Origin: Ancylobacter vacuolatus
GTDB taxonomy: Bacteria; Pseudomonadota; Alphaproteobacteria; Rhizobiales; Xanthobacteraceae
Reading direction: 5' to 3'
DNA length: 64,000 nt
Assembly (NCBI RefSeq): GCF_030813595.1
Contig: NZ_JAUSUH010000003.1
Location: 248,001-312,000, forward strand
Within the stretch, counting starts at the first letter, position 1, and each line of letters opens with the position of its first letter. The notes beneath the pieces were generated by a model. The model worked only from the letters and a program-made list of their open reading frames with translations, did no database searches and was not told the DNA's origin. This document shows, one piece after another, positions 26,836 to 38,353 of the stretch. The position numbers were made by a program, and so were the translations under genes.

Positions 26836-28131
26836 ATGCGCCACATCGCCGTTATCGGTGCCGGTATCACCGGCGTCACCACCGCCTATGCCCTCCACCA
26901 GAAGGGCTATGACGTCACCGTCATCGACCGCCAGCGCTATTCGGCGATGGAGACCTCCTTCGCCAATGGCGGGCAGCTCTCCGCCTCCAATGCCGAAGTG
27001 TGGAATTCCTGGGCCACCGTGCTCAAGGGCATCAAGTGGATGTTCACGCCGGACGCGCCGCTGCTGATGAACCCCATGCCCTCCTGGCACAAATATTCCT
27101 GGATGGCCGAGTTCCTCGCCAATATCCCGAACTACGAGGCCAACACGGTCGAGACCACGCGCCTCGCCCTTCAGGCCCGCAACCACATGTTCGACATCGC
27201 CAAGCGCGAGGGCATCGACTTCAACCACGAGACGCGTGGCATCCTGCACATCTACCGCGACAAGGAAGCCCAGGATAACGCCCGCAAGGTCTCCGCGCTC
27301 TATGCCAAGGGCGGGCTGGAGCGGCGCGAGGTGACGGGCGAGGAAATCCGCGCGCTGGAGCCGACGCTGAAGGGCCATTTCTATGGCGGCTTCTTCACCC
27401 CCTCCGATTCCACCGGCGACATCCACAAATTCACCTATGGGCTGGCGGAAGTGTGCCGGCGCAACGGCGTGCGCTTCATCAGCGAGGCCAGCGTCGAGCG
27501 CGTGACCCACACCGGCACCGGCGCCGGCGGCACCGGGGTGGACGTGACCTTCTCGGTCGCCCCCGATGCCGAGGACGCGCTGCCCCGCCGCGAGACGCTG
27601 TCCTTCGACGGCGCGGTGGTGTGCGCCGGCATCGGCTCGCGCGCCATTGCCGCCGGGCTCGGCGACCGGGTGAACATCTATCCCGTCAAGGGCTATTCGA
27701 TCACGGTGATGCTGGAGGACGAGGAAAGCCAGGCGTCGGCGCCGTGGGTGAGCCTCTTGGACGACAAGACCAAGATCGTCACCTCGCGCCTCGGCAAGGA
27801 CCGCTTCCGCGTCGCCGGCACCGCCGAGTTCAACGGCGAGAATCGCGACATCCGCGCCGACCGCATCCGGCCGCTGGTCGACTGGACCCGCCGGCTGTTC
27901 CCCGGCGTCAACACCGCGCGCGTGGTGCCGTGGGCCGGGCTGCGGCCGATGATGCCCGACATGATGCCGCGCGTCGCCGCCGGCAAGAAGCCGGGCGTGT
28001 TCTACAACACCGGCCACGGGCATCTGGGCTGGACGCTGTCCTGCGCCACCGCCGAGATCATCGCCGCCAAGGTGGCGGACGCGATGCCGGTGGAAGCGCC
28101 CGCCCCGCTCCTGCGCCTCGCGGCCGAGTGA
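26836..28131 (+). CDS. dadA: D-amino acid dehydrogenase family FAD oxidoreductase, under glycine riboswitch
   Basis: Flavoenzyme of 431 residues of the DadA/glycine oxidase family, deaminating D-amino acids or glycine to keto acids and ammonia. The FAD motif is VIGAGITGVTTAYAL; the family pattern YSAMETSFANGGQLSAS and the C-terminal FYNTGHGHLGWTLSCATAE follow. The upstream glycine riboswitch suggests that glycine is the real substrate or inducer. It is a single-gene unit ended by a strong terminator-like structure. Confidence 0.9.
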   Translation: MRHIAVIGAGITGVTTAYALHQKGYDVTVIDRQRYSAMETSFANGGQLSASNAEVWNSWATVLKGIKWMFTPDAPLLMNPMPSWHKYSWMAEFLANIPNYEANTVETTRLALQARNHMFDIAKREGIDFNHETRGILHIYRDKEAQDNARKVSALYAKGGLERREVTGEEIRALEPTLKGHFYGGFFTPSDSTGDIHKFTYGLAEVCRRNGVRFISEASVERVTHTGTGAGGTGVDVTFSVAPDAEDALPRRETLSFDGAVVCAGIGSRAIAAGLGDRVNIYPVKGYSITVMLEDEESQASAPWVSLLDDKTKIVTSRLGKDRFRVAGTAEFNGENRDIRADRIRPLVDWTRRLFPGVNTARVVPWAGLRPMMPDMMPRVAAGKKPGVFYNTGHGHLGWTLSCATAEIIAAKVADAMPVEAPAPLLRLAAE

Positions 28132-28274
28132 ACCTCCCGCCGCGTGGGGCAACGCTGCCGCGCGGCCTCAAGACCGATCCCGCCGCCGGCGCGGCGGGGT
28201 GCCTGCACCACCCGTTTTCCGAACCCCCGCCCCGGCCGGCGTTTCCGCTCCAAGTATAGGGTATGGGGTCTTCC

Positions 28275-28334
28275 GGGAGCCGACCCTTCCGGCTCCCGCC
28301 CCGCCTCCGGACGAACGCCGGGGGCGGGTTTTTT
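28275..28334 (+). terminator. double hairpin with T-run after dadA
   Basis: GGGAGCCG/CGGCTCCC form a perfect 8-base stem (28275-28297). CCCGCCCC (28295-28302) can instead pair with GGGGCGGG (28321-28328), followed by TTTTTT (28329-28334). The two stems share three bases, so they are mutually exclusive. It acts at least as the dadA terminator; a small RNA ending here is also conceivable. Confidence 0.75.
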
Positions 28335-28386
28335 ATGCGGGGGGAAGCCAACCACCTATGCCGGCTGGCGCGATCCAATCCCGGCC

Positions 28387-30381
<1,995 letters not shown>

Positions 30382-30584
30382 CTAGAGCCCCTCCCGCGCC
30401 CCAGCCGCTGACGTTGCGGCATCAGGGCGAAGCCGATGAGCCTCCCATTTAAGCAAATGACGGGCCCGCGCGCATGTCGGGCCCGGCCCGCATGGGGAAA
30501 ACTCGGGCCGTCGCGGCCTACGGGCCCCGGCCGATGCTGGCCTTTGCGCCACCCGAACCGCTCGATACTGACCCCAGCCCGCCC

Positions 30585-30640
30585 ATGTCCCGGACGCCTG
30601 AGCGTCAGCGGAAGGCGCGCCGGGACCCAGGCGGCGGGAC
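30585..30640. repeat. dispersed repeat (CATGTCCCGGACGCC type)
   Basis: CATGTCCCGGACGCCTGAGC and GGCGCGCCGGGACC form an inverted pair of the family also found near 32025, 35100 and 44770. The rest of 30382-30646 shows nothing coding. Confidence 0.65.
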
Positions 30641-30646
30641 GGCGGC

Positions 30647-31525
30647 TCAGAACACCAGCGAGCGGTGAAGATGCATGCCGGCCCAAGCGCCATCGGCGAT
30701 GGCGAGGGTGAGCGAGTGCGGCACGCGCGCGGCATCGCCGCAGGCGAAGGCGCCGGGAATGCTGGTTTCCTTCGCCTCACTCGTGCCGATCTGGGTGCCG
30801 AAGGGCGTCTCTTCCAGCGCGCAGCCAAGCCCCTCGGCCAGCTTTGAGGACGGCCGGTTGCGCGGGGCAGTGAACAGGCCGGCGAAGGCGAGCCGGCGGC
30901 CATCGGCCAGCACAACGTCCGCATGCCCCTCCAGCCGCGCCAGCGGCGTTTCCTCCAGCGCGATGGCTTCCTGCGCGAGGGTGGCCCGGGTCGCCTCATC
31001 CGGGGTGAAGCTGGCATTGGTGAACAGGGTGACCTTGCCCCATTCCTTCACCATCCGCGCCTGATGCACCGACATCGGCCCGGTGGCGAGAACGCCAATG
31101 GCCCCGCGATCAAGCTCGTAGCCGTCGCAATAGGGGCAGTGGAACACGCTGCGCCCCCAGCGCTCGGCCAGACCTTCGATGGCGGGAAGCTCGTCGCTGA
31201 CGCCAAGCGCGAACAGCAGGCGCCGGCCGCGATGAACGGCGCCGGAGGCGGTGCTGACGGTGAAAGCATCCTTCGCGCCGGCCGCGCTTTGCGCCTCGCC
31301 GTCGATCCATTCCAGCGTCGGATAGGCCTCGAGCTGGCGGCGCGCGGTGCGGGCGAGTTCGGCCGGGTCGACCCCGTCCTGCCCGAGCAGCCCGTGCGAG
31401 GCGTGGGAGAAGCGGTTGCGGCGCAGGCCGGCATCGATGACCAGCACCCGGCGCCGGGCGCGCAGAAGCTGGAGCGCGGCGGCCATGCCGGCATAGGCGC
31501 CGCCGACGACGATGACATCATGCAT
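30647..31525 (-). CDS. thioredoxin reductase-like FAD oxidoreductase
   Basis: Flavoprotein of 292 residues with the TrxB fold: FAD motif VVGGAYAGMAAALQLL, redox pair in FHCPYCDGYE (CxxC) and the second FAD motif GAFACGDAARVPH. The ATG at 31525 follows GGGAG and begins one base after the Rrf2 stop codon region, so the two genes form an operon. Its electron acceptor is unknown; no thioredoxin gene is near. Confidence 0.88.
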   Translation of the reverse strand: MHDVIVVGGAYAGMAAALQLLRARRRVLVIDAGLRRNRFSHASHGLLGQDGVDPAELARTARRQLEAYPTLEWIDGEAQSAAGAKDAFTVSTASGAVHRGRRLLFALGVSDELPAIEGLAERWGRSVFHCPYCDGYELDRGAIGVLATGPMSVHQARMVKEWGKVTLFTNASFTPDEATRATLAQEAIALEETPLARLEGHADVVLADGRRLAFAGLFTAPRNRPSSKLAEGLGCALEETPFGTQIGTSEAKETSIPGAFACGDAARVPHSLTLAIADGAWAGMHLHRSLVF

Positions 31526-31526
31526 A

Positions 31527-31970
31527 TCAGGTGCTCCCTTCGCGACGCCCGGCATGGCGACGGCTGAAATCGGCGGCGAGGTCCGCCAGGGTGATCTGGC
31601 CGAGACGGGTGAGCAGCAGCGCCTCGGCTTCAGTGAAGGCGTCGTCCAGCGCGGCATTGACCGCCTGCTCGACGAGGCAGCCCGGCATGTCCTGCCGGTT
31701 GCCGATGGCGAAGATGGCGGGCTCGCCCAGCGTTTCGTGCAGCTGGCGCAGCGTCACCGTGCCGAGATCGGCGCTGATCCGCCAGCCGCCCTGCGGCCCC
31801 CGCGCCGAGCGCACCAGCCCGGCTTCGCGCAGCAGCCCCATGGTGCGGCGAACCACCACCGGATGGGTGTGCATGCAGGCGGCGAGTTCTTCGGAGGTCA
31901 TCGGCCCCTCGCGCTCCGCCATGTGCACGAGGGCGTGCAGGACCGAGGAGAGGCGGCTGTCGCGTTTCAT
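31527..31970 (-). CDS. Rrf2-family regulator without Fe-S cysteines
   Basis: Regulator of 147 residues. The HTH includes MTSEELAACMHTHPVVVRRTMGLLREAGLV and the wing SARGPQGGWRI. It has only two isolated Cys residues (AACMH and PGCLV), so the three-Cys iron-sulfur site of IscR/NsrR is absent, as in YwnA/CymR-type members. It is upstream of and coupled to the flavoprotein gene, with a palindrome just ahead of its start codon. Confidence 0.88.
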   Translation of the reverse strand: MKRDSRLSSVLHALVHMAEREGPMTSEELAACMHTHPVVVRRTMGLLREAGLVRSARGPQGGWRISADLGTVTLRQLHETLGEPAIFAIGNRQDMPGCLVEQAVNAALDDAFTEAEALLLTRLGQITLADLAADFSRRHAGRREGST

Positions 31971-31975
31971 GTAAC

Positions 31976-31990
31976 TTCGTTTATTACGAA
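31976..31990. promoter_or_regulatory. probable Rrf2 operator
   Basis: TTCGTTTATTACGAA is a perfect 5-5-5 inverted repeat lying 6 bases upstream of the Rrf2 gene start, positioned for autoregulation of the regulator-flavoprotein operon. Confidence 0.6.
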
Positions 31991-32273
31991 TTAGGAGAGG
32001 CCGCAAGTGCGGGGGCGACATTCGCCCATGTCCCGGACGCCGGCAGCGCCAGAGGAAGGCGCGCCGGGACATGGGTGCGTCTTGATTCTGACCTCTGTTC
32101 CCCGGACAAGCCGCGCTCGCGCGGCGCCGATCCGGGGCCAAGGGGGACCGGGCGCGCGGGCGCCGCTGAGGGATTGCCGAAGGGTTTTGCGCTGGGTCCC
32201 TGCGCGCTCGTCCGGGGAACGGGGCGGGCGGCTGGCCCGGGGATGAGGGGGGCGATCTGCGGCGGGGGCGCCG
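31991..32273. repeat. dispersed repeats upstream of the Rrf2 gene
   Basis: CATGTCCCGGACGCC near 32027, GTTCCCCGGACAAGCCGCGC near 32096 and its mirror CGTCCGGGGAACGGGGCGGG near 32210 belong to the family also at 35125 and 44600. No gene is seen. Confidence 0.65.
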
Positions 32274-34733
32274 CTACAGCTTCACCGACCGCAGCCGCAG
32301 CGCGTTGCTGATGACGCTGACCGAGGACAGCGCCATGGCGAGCGCCGCCACCATCGGTGAGAGCAGCAGGCCGAAGACGGGGTAGAGCACGCCCGCCGCG
32401 ATCGGCACGCCGGCGCCATTGTAGAGGAAGGCGAAGAACAGGTTCTGCCGGATGTTGCGCATGGTTGCCTGCGACAAATGCCGGGCGGTGACGATGCCGG
32501 AGAGATCGCCATGCAGCAGCGTCACCCCGGCGCTCTCAATGGCGACATCGGTGCCCGAGCCCATGGCGATGCCGACATCGGCCACAGCGAGAGCCGGCGC
32601 GTCGTTCACCCCGTCGCCGGCCATGGCGACGATGCGCCCTTGCGCCTTCAGCCGCTCCACCACCGCCGCCTTGTCCTCCGGCGCCACCTCGGCCTCGACC
32701 TCGGTGATGCCGAGCCGGCGGGCTACCGCCTGCGCCGTCACCGCGTTGTCGCCGGTGAGCATGACAACGCGGATGCCCTCCTTCGCCAGCGCGGCGAGCG
32801 CGGCCGGCGTCGTCGCCTTCACCGGATCGGCTATGGCCAGCGCGGCGGCGAGCTTGCCATTGATGGCGAGCAGCACCACGCTGGCGCCCTCGCGGCGCAG
32901 CGCGTCCGCGCGCGACTGGAGCGGCGCGGGGTCGATGCCGAGTTCGGAGAGAAACGCCGCGCTGCCGATGACGACGCGCTTGCCCTCAATGAGCCCATAG
33001 GCGCCCTTGCCGGCCGGTGAATCAAAGCCGCGCACCTTGGGGATGTCGAGCCCGCGCCCCTCTGCCGCCGTGAGGATCGCATGGGCGAGCGGATGCTCGG
33101 AGGGGCGCTCGACGGCGGCGGCCAGGCGCAGCGCCTCGTCCTCCGTGAACCCCTCCATGGTCACGATGGCCGTGACGGAGGGGCGCCCTTCCGTGAGCGT
33201 GCCCGTCTTGTCGACCACCAGCGTGTCGACCTTTTCCATCCGCTCCAGCACCTCGGCGTTTTTCACCAAGAGGCCCATCTGCGCCCCGCGCCCGACCCCG
33301 ACCATGATCGACATCGGCGTGGCGAGGCCCAGCGCGCAGGGGCAGGCGATGATCAGCACCGCCACGGCGGCGATCAGCGCATGGGCGAGGCGCGGCTCCG
33401 GCCCCACCATCGCCCAGGCGGCAAAGGCGAGCACCGCGCAGGCCACCACCAGCGGCACGAACCAGCCGGCGATGCGATCGGCCAGCCGCTGGATCGGGGC
33501 GCGCGAGCGCTGCGCCTGCGCCACCATCTGCACGATGCGGGCGAGCAGCGTGTCGCGGCCGACCTTGGCCGCCGTGATGACCAGCCCGCCGGAACGGTTG
33601 AGCGTGCCGCCGATCACCGCGTCGCCCTCCCCCTTGCTGACCGGCATGGATTCGCCCGTGACCAGCGATTCATCGAGCGCCGAGCGGCCCTCAAGCACTG
33701 TGCCGTCGACCGGCACCTTCTCGCCCGGGCGCACGCGCAGATGATCGCCCACGACGATATCGGCCAGCGGCACCTCCGCCTCGCTGCCATCGGCACTGAG
33801 GCGGCGGGCGGTCTTCGGCGCGAGATCGAGCAGCGCGCGGATGGCGCCGGAGGTCTGCTCGCGGGCGCGCAGCTCCAGCACCTGGCCGAGCAGCACCAGC
33901 ACGGTGATGACGGCCGCCGATTCGAAATAGACCGCCACCGCCCCATCCGCGCCGCGGAAGGCGGGCGGGAACAGGCCGGGCGCCAGCACGGCGATGAGGC
34001 TGTAGAGATAGGCGACGCCGGTGCCGAGCGCGATCAGCGTGAACATGTTGAGGTTGCGCGTCGCCACCGACTGCGCGCCGCGCACGAAGAACGGCCATCC
34101 CGCCCAGAGCACGACCGGCGTCGCCAGCGCCAGCTGGATCCAGGCCGAGGTGACGGGCGGCACCAGGTGATGCAGCGCCGGCACCAGATGCGCGCCCATC
34201 TCCAGCGCGAACACCGGCACGGTGAGGGCAAGGCCGATCCAGAACCTCCGGGTCATGTCGAGGAGTTCGTGGTTCGGGCCGTCGTCGAGGCTGACCAGCA
34301 TCGGCTCCAGCGCCATGCCGCAGATCGGGCAGCTGCCGGGGCCGACCTGCACGATCTCCGGGTGCATCGGGCAGGTATATTCCGTGCCCTCCGGCACCGG
34401 CTCGGCCGGGGCCTTGTCGCCGAGGTATTTTTCCGGGTTGGCGATGAACTTGGTGCGGCAGCCCGGCGCGCAGAAATAATAGGTGACGCCGTTGTGCTCG
34501 GCCTTCAGCGTCGCGGTGTGCGGGTCGACATCCATGCCGCAGACCGGGTCCTTGGCCATGTGCGCGGCGGGCGCGGTGTGGGCGTGCGCGTGCGGATGTC
34601 CGGGATCGTGCGGATGGGCGGGCGCGGGGGCGGCGTCATGATGCGCACCGCCGCAGCAGGAGGCAGCCTTGCCGGGCGCCGGCGCCGCGTGCGCGTGCCC
34701 CGCGTGATCGTGGCCGTGATCCTGATCCGACAT
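32274..34733 (-). CDS. copA: copper-exporting P1B-type ATPase
   Basis: P-type ATPase of 819 residues exporting Cu(I) across the inner membrane. Residues 1-60 are His-rich with a CC pair. A YHS domain (about 62-108, PVCGMDV and YYFCAPGC) and a heavy-metal-binding domain (about 118-145, CPMHPEI and CPICGMAL) replace the usual CxxC domains. Then come the membrane region, the actuator TGES, the CPC metal site, DKTGT with the phosphorylated Asp, and [15 protein letters not shown] precedes the ATG. It is divergent from csoR with a CsoR-type palindrome beside its start. Confidence 0.95.
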   Translation of the reverse strand: MSDQDHGHDHAGHAHAAPAPGKAASCCGGAHHDAAPAPAHPHDPGHPHAHAHTAPAAHMAKDPVCGMDVDPHTATLKAEHNGVTYYFCAPGCRTKFIANPEKYLGDKAPAEPVPEGTEYTCPMHPEIVQVGPGSCPICGMALEPMLVSLDDGPNHELLDMTRRFWIGLALTVPVFALEMGAHLVPALHHLVPPVTSAWIQLALATPVVLWAGWPFFVRGAQSVATRNLNMFTLIALGTGVAYLYSLIAVLAPGLFPPAFRGADGAVAVYFESAAVITVLVLLGQVLELRAREQTSGAIRALLDLAPKTARRLSADGSEAEVPLADIVVGDHLRVRPGEKVPVDGTVLEGRSALDESLVTGESMPVSKGEGDAVIGGTLNRSGGLVITAAKVGRDTLLARIVQMVAQAQRSRAPIQRLADRIAGWFVPLVVACAVLAFAAWAMVGPEPRLAHALIAAVAVLIIACPCALGLATPMSIMVGVGRGAQMGLLVKNAEVLERMEKVDTLVVDKTGTLTEGRPSVTAIVTMEGFTEDEALRLAAAVERPSEHPLAHAILTAAEGRGLDIPKVRGFDSPAGKGAYGLIEGKRVVIGSAAFLSELGIDPAPLQSRADALRREGASVVLLAINGKLAAALAIADPVKATTPAALAALAKEGIRVVMLTGDNAVTAQAVARRLGITEVEAEVAPEDKAAVVERLKAQGRIVAMAGDGVNDAPALAVADVGIAMGSGTDVAIESAGVTLLHGDLSGIVTARHLSQATMRNIRQNLFFAFLYNGAGVPIAAGVLYPVFGLLLSPMVAALAMALSSVSVISNALRLRSVKL

Positions 34734-34745
34734 AGCGTCCCTCCC

Positions 34746-34762
34746 ATACCCCTACGAGGTAT
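34746..34762. promoter_or_regulatory. CsoR-type operator proximal to copA
   Basis: ATACCCCTACGAGGTAT, an ATACC/GGTAT inverted repeat of the CsoR type, 13 bases upstream of the copA start codon. Confidence 0.72.
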
Positions 34763-34776
34763 CTGACACTTGCGAT

Positions 34777-34797
34777 ATATACCCCATGCGGGTATAT
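34777..34797. promoter_or_regulatory. CsoR-type operator proximal to csoR
   Basis: Perfect arms ATATACCC and GGGTATAT around CATGC. It covers the first possible csoR ATG (34796), which favours the ATG at 34805 as the true start and suggests autoregulation. Confidence 0.75.
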
Positions 34798-34804
34798 GAC
34801 AAGG

Positions 34805-35077
34805 ATGCAGCACGACACACGCATCGCCTGTCAGAGACGCCTGAGCCGCATTGAGGGCCAGGTGCGCGGCCTCTCCCGCATGGTCGAGGAGGATCGCTAC
34901 TGCATCGACATCGTCACCCAGGTGGCGGCGGTGCGGGCGGCGCTGAAGAAGGTGGAGGAAGAGGTGCTGCGCGACCACCTCGGCCATTGCGTCGCCCACG
35001 CAATGGCGTCCGGCGACGCCGACGACCAGCGCGCCAAGGTGGCCGAGCTGATCGAGGTGCTCGGCAAGCTCAGGTGA
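34805..35077 (+). CDS. csoR: CsoR-type copper-sensing repressor
   Basis: All-helical repressor of 90 residues. The Cu(I) ligands Cys33 (DRYCIDI), His58 and Cys62 (RDHLGHC) form the C-H-C set of copper sensors rather than the nickel pattern of RcnR. It should release DNA on binding Cu(I) and derepress copA. An in-frame ATG at 34796 would add three residues; neither has a good ribosome site. Confidence 0.9.
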   Translation: MQHDTRIACQRRLSRIEGQVRGLSRMVEEDRYCIDIVTQVAAVRAALKKVEEEVLRDHLGHCVAHAMASGDADDQRAKVAELIEVLGKLR

Positions 35078-35099
35078 GGGGGCGGCGTCCGCTCGCGCC

Positions 35100-35280
35100 G
35101 CAGGCGTCCGGGACACCGGGCCCGTTCCCCGGACAAGCCGCGCCAATCCGGGGCCCAGGGGGACCGGGAGGGCGCTACCCCTCCCCGCTGCAGCGAAGAA
35201 TTGTCCAAGAGTTTTCCGCTGGGTCCCGGCTCCACGCTCCGGCTCCGGCTCCGCTTGGCCGGGACACGGACTTCGCACGT
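35100..35280. repeat. dispersed repeats between csoR and matB
   Basis: GTCCGGGACACCGGG, GTTCCCCGGACAAGCCGCGC and GAGTTTTCCGCTGGGTCCCG recur at 32090 and 44600-44780. No gene is seen between the two convergent genes. Confidence 0.7.
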
Positions 35281-35294
35281 GACCCGGTCACCCC

Positions 35295-36809
35295 CTACCC
35301 CCCGTAAAGCCCCTGATACTGCTCGCGCAGCAGGTTCTTCTGCACCTTGCCCATGGTGTTGCGGGGGAGGTCGTCGAGGAAGATGACGCGCTTGGGGGAT
35401 TTGTAGCGGGCCAGCCGCCCTTCCAGCGCTTCCAGCACCGCCTGTTCGTCCAGCGCCGCGTCGGGACGGGCGACGACCACCGCCGTCACCCCCTCGCCGA
35501 AATCGGGATGCGGGAGACCGATCACCGCGCTCTCGATAACGCCGGGCAGCGCGTCGATCTCGGTCTCGATTTCCTTGGGGTAGACATTGTAGCCGCCCGT
35601 GATCACCAGATCCTTGCCGCGCCCGACGATCTCGACATAGCCCGCCGGCCCGACGCGGCCGAGATCACCGGTGACGAACCAGCCGTCATGAAACTCGGCT
35701 GCCGTCTTTTCCGGCATCCGCCAATAGCCCTTGAAGACGTTCGGTCCGCGCAGCTCGATCATGCCGATCTCGTCAGTGCCGAGCACCTCCCCACTCTCCG
35801 GGGAAACGATGCGCAGCTCCACCCCCGGCAGCGGAAAGCCCACCGTGCCGGCGATGCGCTCGTCCGCATAGGGGTTGGAGGTGTTCATGCCGGTTTCGGT
35901 CATGCCGTAGCGCTCGAGGATGGCGTGGCCGGTGCGGGCGCGCCAGTCGCGGTGCGTTTCGGCCAGCAGCGGCGCCGAGCCGGAGATGAACAGCCGCATG
36001 CCGGCCGTGGCCTCCCGGGTGAGGCCGGGCGCTTTCAGCAGTCTGGTATAGAAGGTCGGCACCCCCATCAGCACGCTGGCCCGGCCCATGAGGGAGAGGA
36101 TCCGCTCCGGGTCGAACTTCGGCAGGAAGATCATCGACGCGCCGGCCGCCAGGACCACGTTGATGGCGACGAACAGGCCGTGGGTGTGGAAGATCGGCAG
36201 CGCGTGGATCAGCACGTCATCGGCGGTGAAGCGCCAGGTCTCCACCAGCGCCTGCGCGTTGGAGGCGAGGTTGGCGTGGGTGAGCATCGCTCCCTTGGAG
36301 CGGCCGGTCGTGCCCGAGGTGTAGAGCAGCGCGGCGAGGTCGTCCGGCCCGCGCGGCACGTTCGCGAAGCTGGTGCGGCAGGCATCCGCCGCCGCGCGCA
36401 GCGTGCCCTGCCCGGCCGCGTCGAGGGTGACGATCTGCGCCACGCCCTTCGCGCGGGCGATGGGGGAAAGTGTCGCCTCAGTGGCTGGATCGCAGACGAA
36501 GATCGCCGGTTCGGCGTCACCGAGGAAATACTCCACCTCCGGCGGGGTGTAGGCGGTGTTCAGCGGCAGGAACACGCCGCCGGCGCGGACGGTGCCGAGA
36601 TAGGCGAACACCGCCTCCAGGCTCTTTTCCACCTGCACCGCCACCCGGTCGCCGGGCTTCAGCCCCAGCGCCACCAGCGCATTGGCGACTTGCGCGGTTC
36701 GCCGCTCAAACTCGGCATAGGTGAGCGCCACACCGTCCGCCGTCTCGGCGAAGCGGCGGGCGGGGTGGGTGGCGCCGGCCGGCAGCGCGTCGATCAGGTG
36801 ATTGGGCAT
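35295..36809 (-). CDS. matB: malonyl-CoA synthetase
   Basis: AMP-forming ligase of 504 residues. It follows the rhizobial MatB pattern: MPNHLIDAL start, PGDRVAVQVEKS, FLPLNTAYTPPEVEYFLGDA, P-loop LYTSGTTGRSKGAML, ERYGMTETGM, and C-terminal Lys in RNTMGKVQKNLL. It makes malonyl-CoA from malonate, ATP and CoA in the cytoplasm. No matA or matC homologue is adjacent; it sits 10 bases after the GH5 gene, which may be chance. Confidence 0.88.
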   Translation of the reverse strand: MPNHLIDALPAGATHPARRFAETADGVALTYAEFERRTAQVANALVALGLKPGDRVAVQVEKSLEAVFAYLGTVRAGGVFLPLNTAYTPPEVEYFLGDAEPAIFVCDPATEATLSPIARAKGVAQIVTLDAAGQGTLRAAADACRTSFANVPRGPDDLAALLYTSGTTGRSKGAMLTHANLASNAQALVETWRFTADDVLIHALPIFHTHGLFVAINVVLAAGASMIFLPKFDPERILSLMGRASVLMGVPTFYTRLLKAPGLTREATAGMRLFISGSAPLLAETHRDWRARTGHAILERYGMTETGMNTSNPYADERIAGTVGFPLPGVELRIVSPESGEVLGTDEIGMIELRGPNVFKGYWRMPEKTAAEFHDGWFVTGDLGRVGPAGYVEIVGRGKDLVITGGYNVYPKEIETEIDALPGVIESAVIGLPHPDFGEGVTAVVVARPDAALDEQAVLEALEGRLARYKSPKRVIFLDDLPRNTMGKVQKNLLREQYQGLYGG

Positions 36810-36819
36810 GGGGCGCCCG

Positions 36820-38205
36820 TCACGGGCACGAAATTGTCGGCGCGGCCATGCCGGCGCCGGGCGTCGCCGCCGCGAGCGTGGCGGGCGGGACCTGCGCCGC
36901 CGCGCCCGTTTCGGCAGCGGCCCCGCGCGGGCACGTTGCCGTCAGGCCGAGCGAGGCGACATAGGAGGCACGGATGGTGGTGTTGGCGAAGCGCGCGTTT
37001 TCGATATAGGCCCGCAGCGTTGCCGCCACCGCCTCGCGCGAGGGCTTTTCCATGCTCTCCCACTGGCTCTTCGGCACGCTGCCGAACAGGGCGATGGCGT
37101 CCCATCCCTCCGGCTTGTTGATCGAGGAGACGGTGGAGGGGGTGTCGAGGTTCTTGTAGGTCCAAAAGCTCCAGCCGAGGCCGAAGCGCTCGTTCAGGGT
37201 GCGGAACTTCTGGTTCCAGTCGTCGTTCAGCTCGCCGGTCTCGCCGATGAAGATCGGCACCTGCCAGCGATTGCCGAAATTGACGTATTTCTGGATCGAG
37301 CTGCGCTGCGGGCCGGCCCAGAACATGTGGTAGGTGTAGCCGAGATTAGCGGCGAAGGGCGGGCCGAACACGTCGAAATTGGTGCTCCACTGCGCGCCCG
37401 CCAGCATGATCGGGTGGTTGGGGTCGACGTCGCGGATCGCCTCCACCAGCTCGCGATAGAACGGCTCCAGCCGCGAATTCAGGAAATCGGTGTCGTGATA
37501 GGGGGTGATCGGCTCGTTGAGCAGATCGTATCCCAGCACCGCCGTCTCGTCCTTGTAGCGCTCGGCGATGGCGCGCCACATGGTGAGCGTGCGGCGCCGG
37601 TATTCCGGGACATAGAAGGTGAGCGGGTAGCCCACCCCATCATCATGGTTCACCCCGGTCTGCCCGCCGGGGGCGGCGTGGATGTCGAGGATGAGCTTGA
37701 TGTTATGCGCCTTCGCCCAGCCGACCAGCCGGTCGATGCGGGCCCAGCCCTCGCCGTTCGGGTCCACCTGGTCGGGATTGGCGCGGTCGAGGAAGAACTT
37801 CCAGTGCAGCGGCACCCGGATGGTGGTGAAGCCGGAGGCGGCGAGGAAGGCGACGTCGTCCTCCTGGATATAGGCCTCGCGGAAATCGCTCCAGAAGCGC
37901 GCCGCCTCCTCCGGGCCGGCGAGATACTCGATCACGTCCTCGATATCCTGCGGCGAACGCTGGACCGTGAACTTGAACATATAGCCTTCCGGTAGCAGCC
38001 AGTTGCCGAAGCTCATGCCCTTGATGTGAAAGGTCGATCCGTCCGGATTGACGAAGCGCGTGCCTTCCGCCCGCACAAAGCCGGGCACCGGCGTGGCGGG
38101 CGCGACCACGGGCGGCGCCGGCGCAGCCGGGGGCTCGGTCAGCGCGAGCGCCGGCGCGGCGGCGAGGAGAAGGGCGGTGGCGAGGGGAAGAGCGCAGCGG
38201 ATCAT
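36820..38205 (-). CDS. exported glycoside hydrolase family 5 (endoglucanase-like)
   Basis: GH5 (beta/alpha)8 enzyme of 461 residues. The ATG at 38205 gives a Sec signal peptide (MIRCALPLATALLLAAAPALA) and a Pro/Ala-rich linker. The acid/base is Glu231 in LLNEPI and the nucleophile Glu322 in FIGETGE. It probably cleaves a beta-1,4- or beta-1,3-glucan in the periplasm or outside. A longer frame to 38241 would place basic residues before the signal. A GH1 beta-glucosidase lies 2.8 kb away. Confidence 0.88.
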   Translation of the reverse strand: MIRCALPLATALLLAAAPALALTEPPAAPAPPVVAPATPVPGFVRAEGTRFVNPDGSTFHIKGMSFGNWLLPEGYMFKFTVQRSPQDIEDVIEYLAGPEEAARFWSDFREAYIQEDDVAFLAASGFTTIRVPLHWKFFLDRANPDQVDPNGEGWARIDRLVGWAKAHNIKLILDIHAAPGGQTGVNHDDGVGYPLTFYVPEYRRRTLTMWRAIAERYKDETAVLGYDLLNEPITPYHDTDFLNSRLEPFYRELVEAIRDVDPNHPIMLAGAQWSTNFDVFGPPFAANLGYTYHMFWAGPQRSSIQKYVNFGNRWQVPIFIGETGELNDDWNQKFRTLNERFGLGWSFWTYKNLDTPSTVSSINKPEGWDAIALFGSVPKSQWESMEKPSREAVAATLRAYIENARFANTTIRASYVASLGLTATCPRGAAAETGAAAQVPPATLAAATPGAGMAAPTISCP

Positions 38206-38353
38206 GGACGGCAACCTAGTAAAGGCCGCGCGCGGCGGCAAGGACGCGCGGACACGCGCGGCGGGCCGCCCCGGCCGATTTTTACGCGCCGTTGCGCCCG
38301 ATCAAGCGCCGCGCGCCCGCAGGGCCTAGGGTGCCGGCGGGAGGATTGTTGTG

